This document shows, piece after piece, positions 8,916 to 16,821 of a stretch of DNA of 32,917 bases; position 1 is the first letter of the stretch, and every line of letters starts with the position of its first letter. The position numbers and the translations under genes were made by a program. Where the stretch lies: positions 1 through 32,917 of the forward strand of contig CAVCXB010000016.1 of the NCBI GenBank assembly GCA_963605535.1, read 5' to 3'. Source of the DNA: Anthropogastromicrobium chipingensis_A (GTDB lineage: Bacteria > Bacillota > Clostridia > Lachnospirales > Lachnospiraceae). The notes under the pieces are model-generated. The model had not been told where the DNA came from. It saw only the letters and a list, made by a program, of their open reading frames with translations, and made no database searches.

Positions 8916-10529
8916 TCACTCCATACTCTCAAGATAAGCCGCATATGCACCCTGCTGTAAGGATACCATCTCCTCCAGACCCATTGCATTTAACTGCTCG
9001 ATGTAGGAATCCCACTCGTCCTCAACACCACCGTCTACTACCCAGTGTGCATACATTGCCTCAACATAGCTGTAGACATCCGTTCCGATTGCGGTGATAC
9101 GATTTAACTCATCCTCGGTGTACTGAAGAGTTGGCATTCCCGTATTCTTATCGGTGGTAACATACTTTGCGTTTACTTCATCTTCCTTCAGCTTTGTTCC
9201 ATCGGATACATCATCCGGGATGATAACCTTGTCATAAAAATCTGGGTTCATATACTTCGGACCGAAATCTCTTAACGAATTGGACCATGCTGCGGTATCA
9301 AGTGAAGTCTCATCATCAGTAGAATGAACGCTATAAGTTCCGTCATCATTTGCGGTAACAGTAACGCCTAAAGAGCCGTAGAAAGTCTGTAAAGAAACAA
9401 GATCATCGTAGAAACCATCTGCCCACTTTAACAGTGCTTCTGGATCCTCGCATGCAGTTGTAATAACAAGTTCTCTGTCAGTGATATCAAGGGATGCGGT
9501 GGCAGACTCTACATAATGAATACCATTGTAACCCTCAACTGCCTCCATTACCGAATACTGACTTGCATTCTGTCCTGCCTCAGAGTCAGCAGTCCATGCG
9601 GAGATAATGCCAACCTTGGAGCCGCCCTGTGCCTGAAGCTTTGCAGTAACAGATGAGGTATCCTGCGTAAAATATTCTGGATCAAGCACGCCATTTTCCC
9701 ACAGCATATGCATCCACTCAACGGCCTGCTTATAGTTTTCTTGTGCTGGAACAAATACAGCCTCACCATCGTTATTCAGTCCCATATAGTTGGTATTGCG
9801 GCTTACCATGCAGCCCCATACGGAAAGGATGTGCTGACAATCTGCCTGAAGGTTGGTTCCTGCATTGTTGGTCAATCCAATCTCATTTGTTGGATCGCCA
9901 TCGCCATCTGCATCTTCCTTTGCAAATGCAAGAAGCACATCGGTCAACTCATCAAGTGTCTTTGGTGCCTCTAAGCCAAGATTGTCCAGCCAGTCCTGAT
10001 TGATGTACAAACCGTTGCCACATACAACCGGACGAAGCGGAAGCTTCTTCGGGAGGGAATAGATCTTTCCATCACGGTCGGTGCAGACTGCGCGAAGCTC
10101 TGGGCACTCTTCCATTGCTTTTGTCAGGTTTGGCATAGTTTCTTCGTTGATGTATGGCGTCAGGTCAATAAAGTAATCTTTATTCTGTGCCATATCAGAG
10201 GAATTCAGACAGATACTTCCCACAAAGGCATCTGGCAGCTCACCAGAAGCAAGAAGAAGGGACTTCTGCTCGATCCAATCGGAGTTGTAGTAGATCTGCC
10301 AGTCAAGGTCTACGCCCGCCTTCTCTTCCATCTCTGCCATAACGCCTTCCTTTAAGAAGTCATTCGGCCAGGCATCGGTCCAGCGAACAGTCGCTACGGT
10401 AAACTGCTTTGCGTCACCCTCGTCTGCAAGTGCGGTGATCGATGGTGCCGCGATCGTTCCGATCATAGTTGCCTGTGCAAGAAGGATGCCAGCGGTTGCT
10501 TTCCAATTTTTGTTCATGTTTCTTCTCAT
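8916..10529 (-). CDS. ABC transporter family 1 solute-binding protein (Lpl/YtcQ-type)
   Basis: This is the extracellular receptor of the sugar importer, 537 residues. After a positive start (MRRNMNKNWK) and hydrophobic core, ITALADEG gives a signal peptidase I site after A35. No lipobox Cys is present, unusual for a monoderm binding protein. The mature part resembles large LplA/YtcQ proteins: ASGELPDAFVG, a DADGDGDPTNEIGLTN loop with possible calcium binding, and LYINQDWLDNLGLEAPKTLDEL. The gene lies 132 bases after the second permease gene in the same direction, with AAGGAG nine bases before the first ATG. The ligand is probably an alpha-glucoside oligosaccharide, given the two downstream alpha-glucosidases, but no residue seen here proves it. 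Confidence 0.9.
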   Translation of the reverse strand: MRRNMNKNWKATAGILLAQATMIGTIAAPSITALADEGDAKQFTVATVRWTDAWPNDFLKEGVMAEMEEKAGVDLDWQIYYNSDWIEQKSLLLASGELPDAFVGSICLNSSDMAQNKDYFIDLTPYINEETMPNLTKAMEECPELRAVCTDRDGKIYSLPKKLPLRPVVCGNGLYINQDWLDNLGLEAPKTLDELTDVLLAFAKEDADGDGDPTNEIGLTNNAGTNLQADCQHILSVWGCMVSRNTNYMGLNNDGEAVFVPAQENYKQAVEWMHMLWENGVLDPEYFTQDTSSVTAKLQAQGGSKVGIISAWTADSEAGQNASQYSVMEAVEGYNGIHYVESATASLDITDRELVITTACEDPEALLKWADGFYDDLVSLQTFYGSLGVTVTANDDGTYSVHSTDDETSLDTAAWSNSLRDFGPKYMNPDFYDKVIIPDDVSDGTKLKEDEVNAKYVTTDKNTGMPTLQYTEDELNRITAIGTDVYSYVEAMYAHWVVDGGVEDEWDSYIEQLNAMGLEEMVSLQQGAYAAYLESME

Positions 10530-10661
10530 AGTTTTGATCTCCTTTTTGTTTGTTTTATTTTATAATTGATTTTTTATTTACTCGTTTATCCTGCCACTCA
10601 TTTGCCTTATTCTTACAGGTTTTATTCGAGCTTTATTAATTTCATTTTTGTTTGCCTTACA

Positions 10662-11579
10662 TCAGCCCTTAACAGCACCGAGCATAACGCCCTGATTGAA
10701 ATATTTCTGTACAAATGGGTACATGCACATAATCGGTGCAGAAGATACCACAATTACTGCGTACTTGATCAGATCAGCCATCTGCTTTGCCTCGACTGCT
10801 GCTGAGCCAGTCATCATGGAGCTGATCGTCTGATTGCTGATTAAGATATTTCGAATTACGATCTGAAGTGGCTGAAGTGCCTCACTTCTTAAATAAATCA
10901 ATGCATTAAAGTAACCGTTCCACTGTCCAACTGCTGCCCACAATGCGATAACAGCGATAATTGCCTTGGAGAGCGGCAGACAAATCTTAAAGAAGAAGGA
11001 TATGTAACCGCAGCCATCCAGCTGTGCTGCCTCCCACAATTCGTCTGGGATACTGTTCTCGAAGAAGGTACGTCCGACAATGATGTAGTAGGTGACAACG
11101 GAGAATGGCAGTACCATAACGGTCATCGTATCAAGAAGTCCAACACTCTTGACTGCCATATAGGTTGGAATCAGACCACCGGTGAAAAACATCGGGATCA
11201 GGTAAAACATGTTAAAAAACTTCTTTCCGTAAAGCTTCTTTCTGGATAATGCATAGGAAGCCGGGATGTTAACTGCCAGTGTAATGATCGTTCCAAGGAT
11301 TACGTAAATGATTGTGTTTCGATAGCCGGTCCAAAGTCTTGTGTAGCTAAGGAGCTGCTTGTATGCCTTTAAGCTGACGCCTCTCGGGATAAACATGATC
11401 TCGCCATTTGATACCAGCTGTGGATCGCTGATGGATGCGATTACGATGAAGTACATCGGGTAGAGGGTGATTACAATCAGAATAATTCCGATTATATACA
11501 AGATTGTATCAAAAATCACGTCGGCTCTTGAACGCTTGATTTTATTTTTCTTTGCTGTTTTGTATGCTGCCTTACTCAT
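10662..11579 (-). CDS. Carbohydrate ABC transporter permease (LplC-type)
   Basis: This 305-residue membrane protein has six predicted helices and a cytoplasmic N-terminus rich in Lys/Arg. The EAA loop that contacts the ATPase reads DELWEAAQLDGCGY near residues 180-195, typical of MalG/LplC-type (CUT1) permeases. It lies 16 bases after the first permease gene, so the two are certainly cotranscribed. No ATPase gene is present in the locus. Importers of this type usually borrow a shared MsmK/MsmX-like ATPase encoded elsewhere, and that is assumed here. Confidence 0.93.
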   Translation of the reverse strand: MSKAAYKTAKKNKIKRSRADVIFDTILYIIGIILIVITLYPMYFIVIASISDPQLVSNGEIMFIPRGVSLKAYKQLLSYTRLWTGYRNTIIYVILGTIITLAVNIPASYALSRKKLYGKKFFNMFYLIPMFFTGGLIPTYMAVKSVGLLDTMTVMVLPFSVVTYYIIVGRTFFENSIPDELWEAAQLDGCGYISFFFKICLPLSKAIIAVIALWAAVGQWNGYFNALIYLRSEALQPLQIVIRNILISNQTISSMMTGSAAVEAKQMADLIKYAVIVVSSAPIMCMYPFVQKYFNQGVMLGAVKG

Positions 11580-11595
11580 TGCTTTCCCCTTTCCG

Positions 11596-12528
11596 TCAGA
11601 CTAATGAGGTGTCGCTGACTTTTTGGGATATCTGATTTACGACTACCAGAAGAACCAGGTTGATGATGTTGTTAAACAGGCCGATCGCTGCGGATAAGCT
11701 GTACTGATTGCTGACAAGACCCATCTTGTAAACATAGGTGGAAATGATCTCACTCGCGCTGCTGTTTAACGTATTCTGTAACAGATAAACCTTCTCAAAT
11801 CCAACGCTCATGACGCTTCCCATTCGCAGAATAAACATAACCGTTGCCGTCGGAATCAGGGATGGCAGGTCGATGTTTAAGATCTTGTGCCACTTGTTTG
11901 CACCGTCCATCGTAGCTGCCTCATACAGGCTTGGGTCAACAGAAGAAAGTGTTGCGATGTAGAGTATGGAATCCCAACCGACATGCTGCCATGCTTCTGT
12001 CCACACATAGATGTGTGGGAATGCGGATGCAGAACCCATCAGGTTTGGAAGCTTGAAGCCAAACAGTCCAACCAGATTTGCGATGATTCCGTTGCTTGGG
12101 GACAGGAACAAAATAATCATACCAGACATAACAACAACGGAAATAAAGTGTGGCAGATAGGTGGAAACCTGCAAAAACTTTTTAAACTTCTTAGAGCGGA
12201 TCTGGTTGACCATCAGCGCCATGATGATTGGCAGAGGAAATGTAACCGCAATTGTATATAAGCTGATTACAATTGTATTTTTAATTGTGGTCGTAAACTG
12301 ATACGACTTGAAGAATGTCTCGAAATTCTTTAAGCCGACCCACTTGCTGCCCATGATACCGAGTGCCGGTTTGAAATCCTTAAATGCAATGATGACTCCG
12401 TACATTGGGTAGTACGTAAAGATCAGAAAAATGATAATCGACGGAAGCATCAGCAGATATAGCTGACTGCTTTGTTTCAATTTTTGCAGTACGGTGAGAT
12501 TACTGCTTTTTGACTGAGCCTTTTTCAT
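11596..12528 (-). CDS. Carbohydrate ABC transporter permease (LplB-type)
   Basis: This 310-residue integral membrane permease is the partner of the LplC-type subunit. An early YPMYGVIIAFKDF segment and the EAA loop PSLYEAATMDGANKWHK (about residues 205-221) mark it as a MalF/LplB-type CUT1 subunit. It is the first gene of the transporter-hydrolase operon. The leader upstream carries three related TACAATTTT-like repeats and an AAGGAAGGAG ribosome binding site about a dozen bases before the ATG. Confidence 0.93.
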   Translation of the reverse strand: MKKAQSKSSNLTVLQKLKQSSQLYLLMLPSIIIFLIFTYYPMYGVIIAFKDFKPALGIMGSKWVGLKNFETFFKSYQFTTTIKNTIVISLYTIAVTFPLPIIMALMVNQIRSKKFKKFLQVSTYLPHFISVVVMSGMIILFLSPSNGIIANLVGLFGFKLPNLMGSASAFPHIYVWTEAWQHVGWDSILYIATLSSVDPSLYEAATMDGANKWHKILNIDLPSLIPTATVMFILRMGSVMSVGFEKVYLLQNTLNSSASEIISTYVYKMGLVSNQYSLSAAIGLFNNIINLVLLVVVNQISQKVSDTSLV

Positions 12529-12588
12529 TTTGTCTTTGTTCTCCTTCCTTTTTTACTAGTTATCGTCTCTTTGTTTGTGGTTTTATAG

Positions 12589-12621
12589 TACAATTTTTAC
12601 AATTTTCCTTCTACAAATTTT
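12589..12621 (-). promoter_or_regulatory. Direct repeats in the leader of the alpha-glucoside operon
   Basis: On the plus strand TACAATTTT occurs twice in immediate tandem (12589-12597, 12598-12606), and TACAAATTTT follows five bases later (12612-12621). They lie just upstream of the first transporter gene, next to a possible -10 (TACTAT or TATAAA on the minus strand) that has no good -35. A weak -35 with adjacent direct repeats fits an activator-dependent promoter; the AraC-type response regulator encoded next door is the obvious candidate. This is inference. Confidence 0.35.
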
Positions 12622-12632
12622 CTGATATGAAA

Positions 12633-12673
12633 TAACAAAAAAAAGATATCTTTTTCGGATATCTTTTTTGTTA
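12633..12673. terminator. Intrinsic terminator after the response regulator gene
   Basis: A 12-bp uninterrupted stem pairs AAAAAAGATATC with GATATCTTTTTT, extended by TAAC/GTTA across a two-base bulge, with a 7-base loop. Symmetry gives it T-runs on both strands, so it could act bidirectionally. It separates the response regulator gene from the transporter genes, which therefore need their own promoter. Confidence 0.75.
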
Positions 12674-12773
12674 AAAATCGTTATTTTATTATTTGGTCGT
12701 TTTTTTGTTAATGACACAGTGCTTATGAGCTCAAAATGAGATGTAAAAGCGTTGTAGAAAACCCAAGTGGCGC

Positions 12774-14414
12774 TTAGTTTCGGTGCTTTGCGCGGTACTC
12801 ATTTGGCGTACAGCCAGCATAATCACGAAATGTTTTGCTGAAATAGGAGAAATTGCTGTAACCAACTTCCATCGCAATGCGGCTAATCGGAGCCGACGAT
12901 TCACGAAGATGTTTGGCCGCTGCCTCCATGCGCCGTCCAGCGATATAGTTTGGCAATGTCATACCTGTTTCTTTGATAAAAAGTCTGGTGATGTAATCCT
13001 CAGATAAATACACTTGCCCTGCGAGGACAGATCGTGTCAGCTCGCCGCTCAGATTCTCTTCGATATACGCCTTTAATTTGGCGATCACAGCCTCGGTCTT
13101 GTCTTCTGTGCGATGCTGGCGATCCATCTTTTTCCATACCGTCTCAATTAGTTCCTTGCATCCTTGTTCCGAGCGGCGAGCCAGAAAGCTCATATGGCTG
13201 TATTCCTGCCAATCAAATAACTCTTCAAATGTCTCGTTGTTGTCGCGTAACACCCGTGATAGCAGATCGCTCATATGCTGTACAAAGCATTTTAAGTCCG
13301 CCAAGTACCAGCTGCCACTCTCACAGGCACGATCTACGTAATCAATCATCTCCTGCATCACGTCCATGTAGGCGGTACTATAAGAAGCATTGCCGGAGGC
13401 TGTGTTTTTTTGCAGCATCTCATGCCAGCCTTCCCAGTCTGGCTCTGGATAAGAAATCTTTCGAAGTACCCATGCCCACTCCTCGATCATCAATCGCACA
13501 TTCGGAACAGCATGCTCACGCATGACAGAGATCATGCGAATTGCCTTTGCGGTGTCCATATACGGTCGTCCCACTGTAATATAGAAGCAGTAGCGATGCG
13601 CAGTCTGCTCATTTAGCTCCTGCTGCATCTTTGCCAGTTGCTCCTCGAGGCGATCATAATCGGCAAAATTTTTTAAGACAAGGAGCCACTCGGTATCCTT
13701 ATAGGAAACAGTCACGTCAAGATCAAGCTCCTGCAGATATTTTTCAGCCACCGTGCGCATGCAGTAATTGTATAATGAAATGTCCTTTACTTTCTGGCGT
13801 TCCTCGCTGTTGTCAAGCAATCCTGCAAGGACAAGTGTAATGGGCTGTGCAGAAGGGTAAAGCGTTTCATGCTGAACATCATGAGCATCACCTTGCATTG
13901 CATTTTGGGAATTATAAATAATGGCAGAGGAAGCATTTTGAGAAGATTCGTTGTTATTTGAAAGCGCCTGCACCAGCACCTTCTTCCATGCCTCCTCGCG
14001 TTGCTTCTTCTCCTGACTATTGAGACTCGTATGCTCCTTTAGCAGTTCATCACAGACAGTCTTTAGCTCTGCCTCGAGATCTTTATTTGAAATCGGCTTA
14101 AGCAGGTAATTGACAGAGCCTAAGCGAAGCGCTTTCTGGGCATAGGTAAAGTTCGCATAGCTCGACAAAAAGATACACTTCATCTCCATTTTCGACTCGC
14201 GTATCCACTCTACCAGCTCTAAGCCGCTTCCCATCGGCATGTCCACATCACACAGAAGAATATCCACCTTGTACACTTTTAAAATGCCCTTTGCCTCGTG
14301 GATGTTGTTCGCGGTAAATACCATTCCGATGCCAAGTGCATCCCAATTTAACGAATTTTTTGTTTTTTCTGTCAGCAGCTGGTCATCGTCCACCAGCAAT
14401 ATTGTCAGTCCCAT
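12774..14414 (-). CDS. YesN-type response regulator (CheY receiver + AraC DNA-binding domain)
   Basis: This 546-residue cytoplasmic transcription factor has a receiver domain at 1-120, with the acidic pocket VDDDQ, the phospho-acceptor D56 in LLCDVDMP and the conserved Lys in YLLKP. A 300-residue linker of the YesN kind follows. The C-terminal AraC domain (about 440-546) has two helix-turn-helix units: LAGQVYLSEDYITRLF, then ISRIAMEVGYSNFSYFSKTF. It probably activates the transporter/glucosidase operon when phosphorylated by the YesM-type kinase at 7068-8777. AGGGGGA precedes the ATG. The gene is bounded by terminators on both sides and so is probably transcribed alone. Confidence 0.92.
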   Translation of the reverse strand: MGLTILLVDDDQLLTEKTKNSLNWDALGIGMVFTANNIHEAKGILKVYKVDILLCDVDMPMGSGLELVEWIRESKMEMKCIFLSSYANFTYAQKALRLGSVNYLLKPISNKDLEAELKTVCDELLKEHTSLNSQEKKQREEAWKKVLVQALSNNNESSQNASSAIIYNSQNAMQGDAHDVQHETLYPSAQPITLVLAGLLDNSEERQKVKDISLYNYCMRTVAEKYLQELDLDVTVSYKDTEWLLVLKNFADYDRLEEQLAKMQQELNEQTAHRYCFYITVGRPYMDTAKAIRMISVMREHAVPNVRLMIEEWAWVLRKISYPEPDWEGWHEMLQKNTASGNASYSTAYMDVMQEMIDYVDRACESGSWYLADLKCFVQHMSDLLSRVLRDNNETFEELFDWQEYSHMSFLARRSEQGCKELIETVWKKMDRQHRTEDKTEAVIAKLKAYIEENLSGELTRSVLAGQVYLSEDYITRLFIKETGMTLPNYIAGRRMEAAAKHLRESSAPISRIAMEVGYSNFSYFSKTFRDYAGCTPNEYRAKHRN

Positions 14415-14464
14415 TTCCGGTCCCCCTATAAAAAACAGTTTTCAATACACGTATACATAAAAAC

Positions 14465-14502
14465 ACGCAGAATATATTGCTATTATACAATATATCCTGC
14501 GT
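14465..14502 (-). terminator. Intrinsic terminator after the HD-GNAT gene
   Basis: The arms 14465-14479 and 14488-14502 pair over 15 positions with one mismatch around an 8-base loop. On the minus strand the stem is followed by GTTTTTAT. It closes the unit that ends with the HD-GNAT gene. The loop contains TATAAT on the minus strand, but no good -35 accompanies it. Confidence 0.75.
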
Positions 14503-14525
14503 ACAAAAAAGTTTTTTCTTATATA

Positions 14526-15569
14526 TTACGCAATTTTCTTTTCCATGCAGACAAAGTGCAAATCAAACAGCTCACATTCCCCAACCGAAACAAATCCAAG
14601 GTCGCGATAACACTTGAGCGCAACCGAATGGTTCTCACGCACAAGGATATGAACACTCTTTTTGTTCTGCTCACGAAGTATCGTAAAGACATGCTCCATC
14701 ATCATCTTCGCGATACCTTGTCCCTGTAAATCCTTTCGAACGCATAATCGCGCCACCTCTGCCGACGGCTGAAGTTCCTTGCTCCAGCAGGCAAGTTTGT
14801 CCACTTCCTCGTCATGGTCAATCGAAATCACCGCGACGATCTCACCCTTTTGATTTTTCATGACAAACAGGCTGTCATGCGCAATGTCAAACTCAATATT
14901 TTCCATGGAAGGATAATATTCATTCCAGTCTGCTGCACCGCCGATCATGGAGCGATACAACTTTAGCAGCTCCTCTTTGTCGGATTCTTGCGCCAGCGTA
15001 ATATTTCTTCCTGCTGCAATGATTTTATCCACCGTCTCCTGACGCAGGCATTCGCGCAAATGCTTAATATACGGATGAAACTGTGTCTTATCGAGTCCGT
15101 AGTTTTTCGTCAGCTCATATTCGTGCGGCTCCCAAGTCCCGATGCTCGACTCATTGTGCGCCATAACACCTTCCATGTTGTCGAGTGCTTTGTAGATCTG
15201 TGCCTCCAACGTCTTTCGCTCACTCATCTCCTGATATAATGCCCGCATCTGCTCATGAAACGGAGCTGGAAGTGTCGCTACCCACTGATACAGCAGATTT
15301 TCTTCTACTTCTTCATCGGCATCTGTCTTTTTAAAACACGGAATATCTCCGGTAAAGCACTCGCCCAGATCATGAATGAGACACATCTTGATCACCTTAT
15401 TCATATCCACTTCTGGAAATTCATCTTCCATCCAATATGCCATCAGTGCCACACGCCAACAATGCTCTGCTACACTTTCCTTTCTATCATCGAATGTATA
15501 GCAATGGCGCATTGTTCTTTTTAATTTTTCCACCGTGTGAAGTGCTTCTATTAATTTCTCTACTTCCAT
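14526..15569 (-). CDS. HD-domain phosphohydrolase fused to a GNAT acetyltransferase
   Basis: This 347-residue protein joins two domains. Residues 1 to about 185 resemble the YfbR/HDDC2 nucleotidase-like HD family: RKESVAEHCWRVALMA (H36), HDLGE (H66, D67), GDIP and a later KALDNME Asp are the metal-site residues. Residues about 190-347 are a GNAT domain with the acetyl-CoA loop QGQGIA (282-287) and a C-terminal CYRDLGF. Family knowledge suggests 5'-deoxynucleotidase-like activity for the first part; the acetyl acceptor is unknown. The start is the ATG at 15569, with AGGGTGG upstream; a TTG nine codons earlier is less likely. It begins 13 bases after the metallophosphoesterase stop, so the two are probably cotranscribed. 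Confidence 0.85.
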   Translation of the reverse strand: MEVEKLIEALHTVEKLKRTMRHCYTFDDRKESVAEHCWRVALMAYWMEDEFPEVDMNKVIKMCLIHDLGECFTGDIPCFKKTDADEEVEENLLYQWVATLPAPFHEQMRALYQEMSERKTLEAQIYKALDNMEGVMAHNESSIGTWEPHEYELTKNYGLDKTQFHPYIKHLRECLRQETVDKIIAAGRNITLAQESDKEELLKLYRSMIGGAADWNEYYPSMENIEFDIAHDSLFVMKNQKGEIVAVISIDHDEEVDKLACWSKELQPSAEVARLCVRKDLQGQGIAKMMMEHVFTILREQNKKSVHILVRENHSVALKCYRDLGFVSVGECELFDLHFVCMEKKIA

Positions 15570-15582
15570 ATTTTCCACCCTT

Positions 15583-16722
15583 TTAATTACTTTCAATATC
15601 TATAATCACATACTCGGAGCGGCATCCCGTCTTAAACTTGATTGCCCAGTCCGAAATTCCAGACGTTACGATAAAGTTGGTATCGCCGCGCTTTTCAAAC
15701 CCATAGATGCAGTCATCCGGTCCAAGTCCCGGGATACTCTCGATATCCATGAGCGGCCACAGCTGTCCGCCATGCGTATGACCAGACACCACCAGATCAA
15801 CACCTGCTGCCTCCTGGTTATCGTAATCATCCGGCTGATGATCCATCACAACAGAGAACTTTGTCGGATCAAGATCTGCCGTCAGTTCCTCCATACTTGC
15901 TCGGCCAGCTGCTACTTTATCTCCATAGCTTTCCTCCTCGGAGCGATCCTGTCGTCCGATAATGTAAAAGCGATCATCAATCAGAACGCTCTCGTCCTGA
16001 AGCACAATTACCCCATTTGCCTCGAGCTCATTGATCAGATCCTGTCCGCTGTAGCCGCGATACGCATCGCCATAATAGCCCTTATCGTGATTTCCAAATA
16101 CATAGTAGACACCATATTTTGTCTTTGTCTCGCCGAGTGCCTTGCAGCAGCCGATCATATCCTCTTTTGTTGTGTCATCATCGACGAAATCACCTGCGAC
16201 CAGCACAACATCTGGATTTTGTGCCTCAATCTCCTTCATGTGCTTAGCAAAGCCCTCTGCATGAAAGGTCGTTCCCGTATGGGAATCGGAAAGCAGCGCA
16301 ATACGGATATTTCCCACTTCCTTATCGGTTTGGATCGTATAATCCTTCTCCCAGACATGATGCGCCTGGTACCAGCCCGCACCGAGCCATCCGATCGTAA
16401 CAAGAATCGCTACACCACCTGCATAGTAGCGTCGAAACGGCTTCTTACGGATTTTTCGGATGACATAGAAAACACCATCACTTACCAGCCAGAATACAAA
16501 CAGATGAATCAAGCTGATCACTGCATTTATATTTCCCCAAAGCACCCACATTAACGTGGTCGGACACACGACAATCAGGATGCGAATAATCAAATTCACA
16601 AATTTCTTTCCATTTCCAAGTTTTCTTATGCACGCAAACTTTCTCAGCTTTCGGACAAAAAAAATCCCACCTGCTACTGCCAAAAGTCCAACAATAAGCA
16701 TCAATAAAAACCATACAAACAT
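15583..16722 (-). CDS. Membrane-anchored metallophosphoesterase (YkuE/YaeI-like)
   Basis: This 379-residue protein has hydrophobic segments at about 1-23, 43-62, 64-88 and 101-119, and then a calcineurin-like phosphoesterase domain. Metal-binding motifs appear in order: SDSHTG (D146, H148), AGDFVDD (177-182), GNHD (210-213), a DHQPDD segment and GHTHGG. Related proteins act on phospholipid headgroups or UDP-diacylglucosamine-like substrates, but the substrate here cannot be told. The frame opens 28 codons upstream. The ATG at 16722 has GAGG nine bases before it and starts directly with a membrane segment, so it was preferred. It lies about 100 bases after the GH50-like gene and is followed closely by the HD-GNAT gene. 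Confidence 0.87.
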   Translation of the reverse strand: MFVWFLLMLIVGLLAVAGGIFFVRKLRKFACIRKLGNGKKFVNLIIRILIVVCPTTLMWVLWGNINAVISLIHLFVFWLVSDGVFYVIRKIRKKPFRRYYAGGVAILVTIGWLGAGWYQAHHVWEKDYTIQTDKEVGNIRIALLSDSHTGTTFHAEGFAKHMKEIEAQNPDVVLVAGDFVDDDTTKEDMIGCCKALGETKTKYGVYYVFGNHDKGYYGDAYRGYSGQDLINELEANGVIVLQDESVLIDDRFYIIGRQDRSEEESYGDKVAAGRASMEELTADLDPTKFSVVMDHQPDDYDNQEAAGVDLVVSGHTHGGQLWPLMDIESIPGLGPDDCIYGFEKRGDTNFIVTSGISDWAIKFKTGCRSEYVIIDIESN

Positions 16723-16750
16723 TTGCTTTTTCCTCTCATTTACCCGACAA

Positions 16751-16768
16751 GGGGCAGTTGCCTGCCCC
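16751..16768. repeat. Short GC-rich hairpin in the GH50-metallophosphoesterase gap
   Basis: GGGGCAG and CTGCCCC form a perfect 7-bp stem with a TTGC loop. No T-run follows on the minus strand, so it is unlikely to terminate the GH50-like transcript efficiently. It may modulate expression of the downstream gene. Confidence 0.4.
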
Positions 16769-16821
16769 CGCCCAATTTTGTTTTGCGATTGCTCATATGC
16801 AATCATTTGGAATCATCCAAA

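Noticed and set aside
12721..12760. Possible CcpA cre site (TGTAAAAGCG)
   Set aside because: The TGTAA and CG are three bases apart in place of one, so the consensus is not met.
13034..13525. 163-codon plus-strand frame
   Set aside because: Antisense to the response regulator gene, rich in Ser/Arg/Cys/His as typical of shadow frames; no motif.
15772..16554. 260-codon open frame on the plus strand
   Set aside because: It lies antisense to the metallophosphoesterase gene, has no recognisable domain or ribosome binding site, and its composition is that of a shadow frame.
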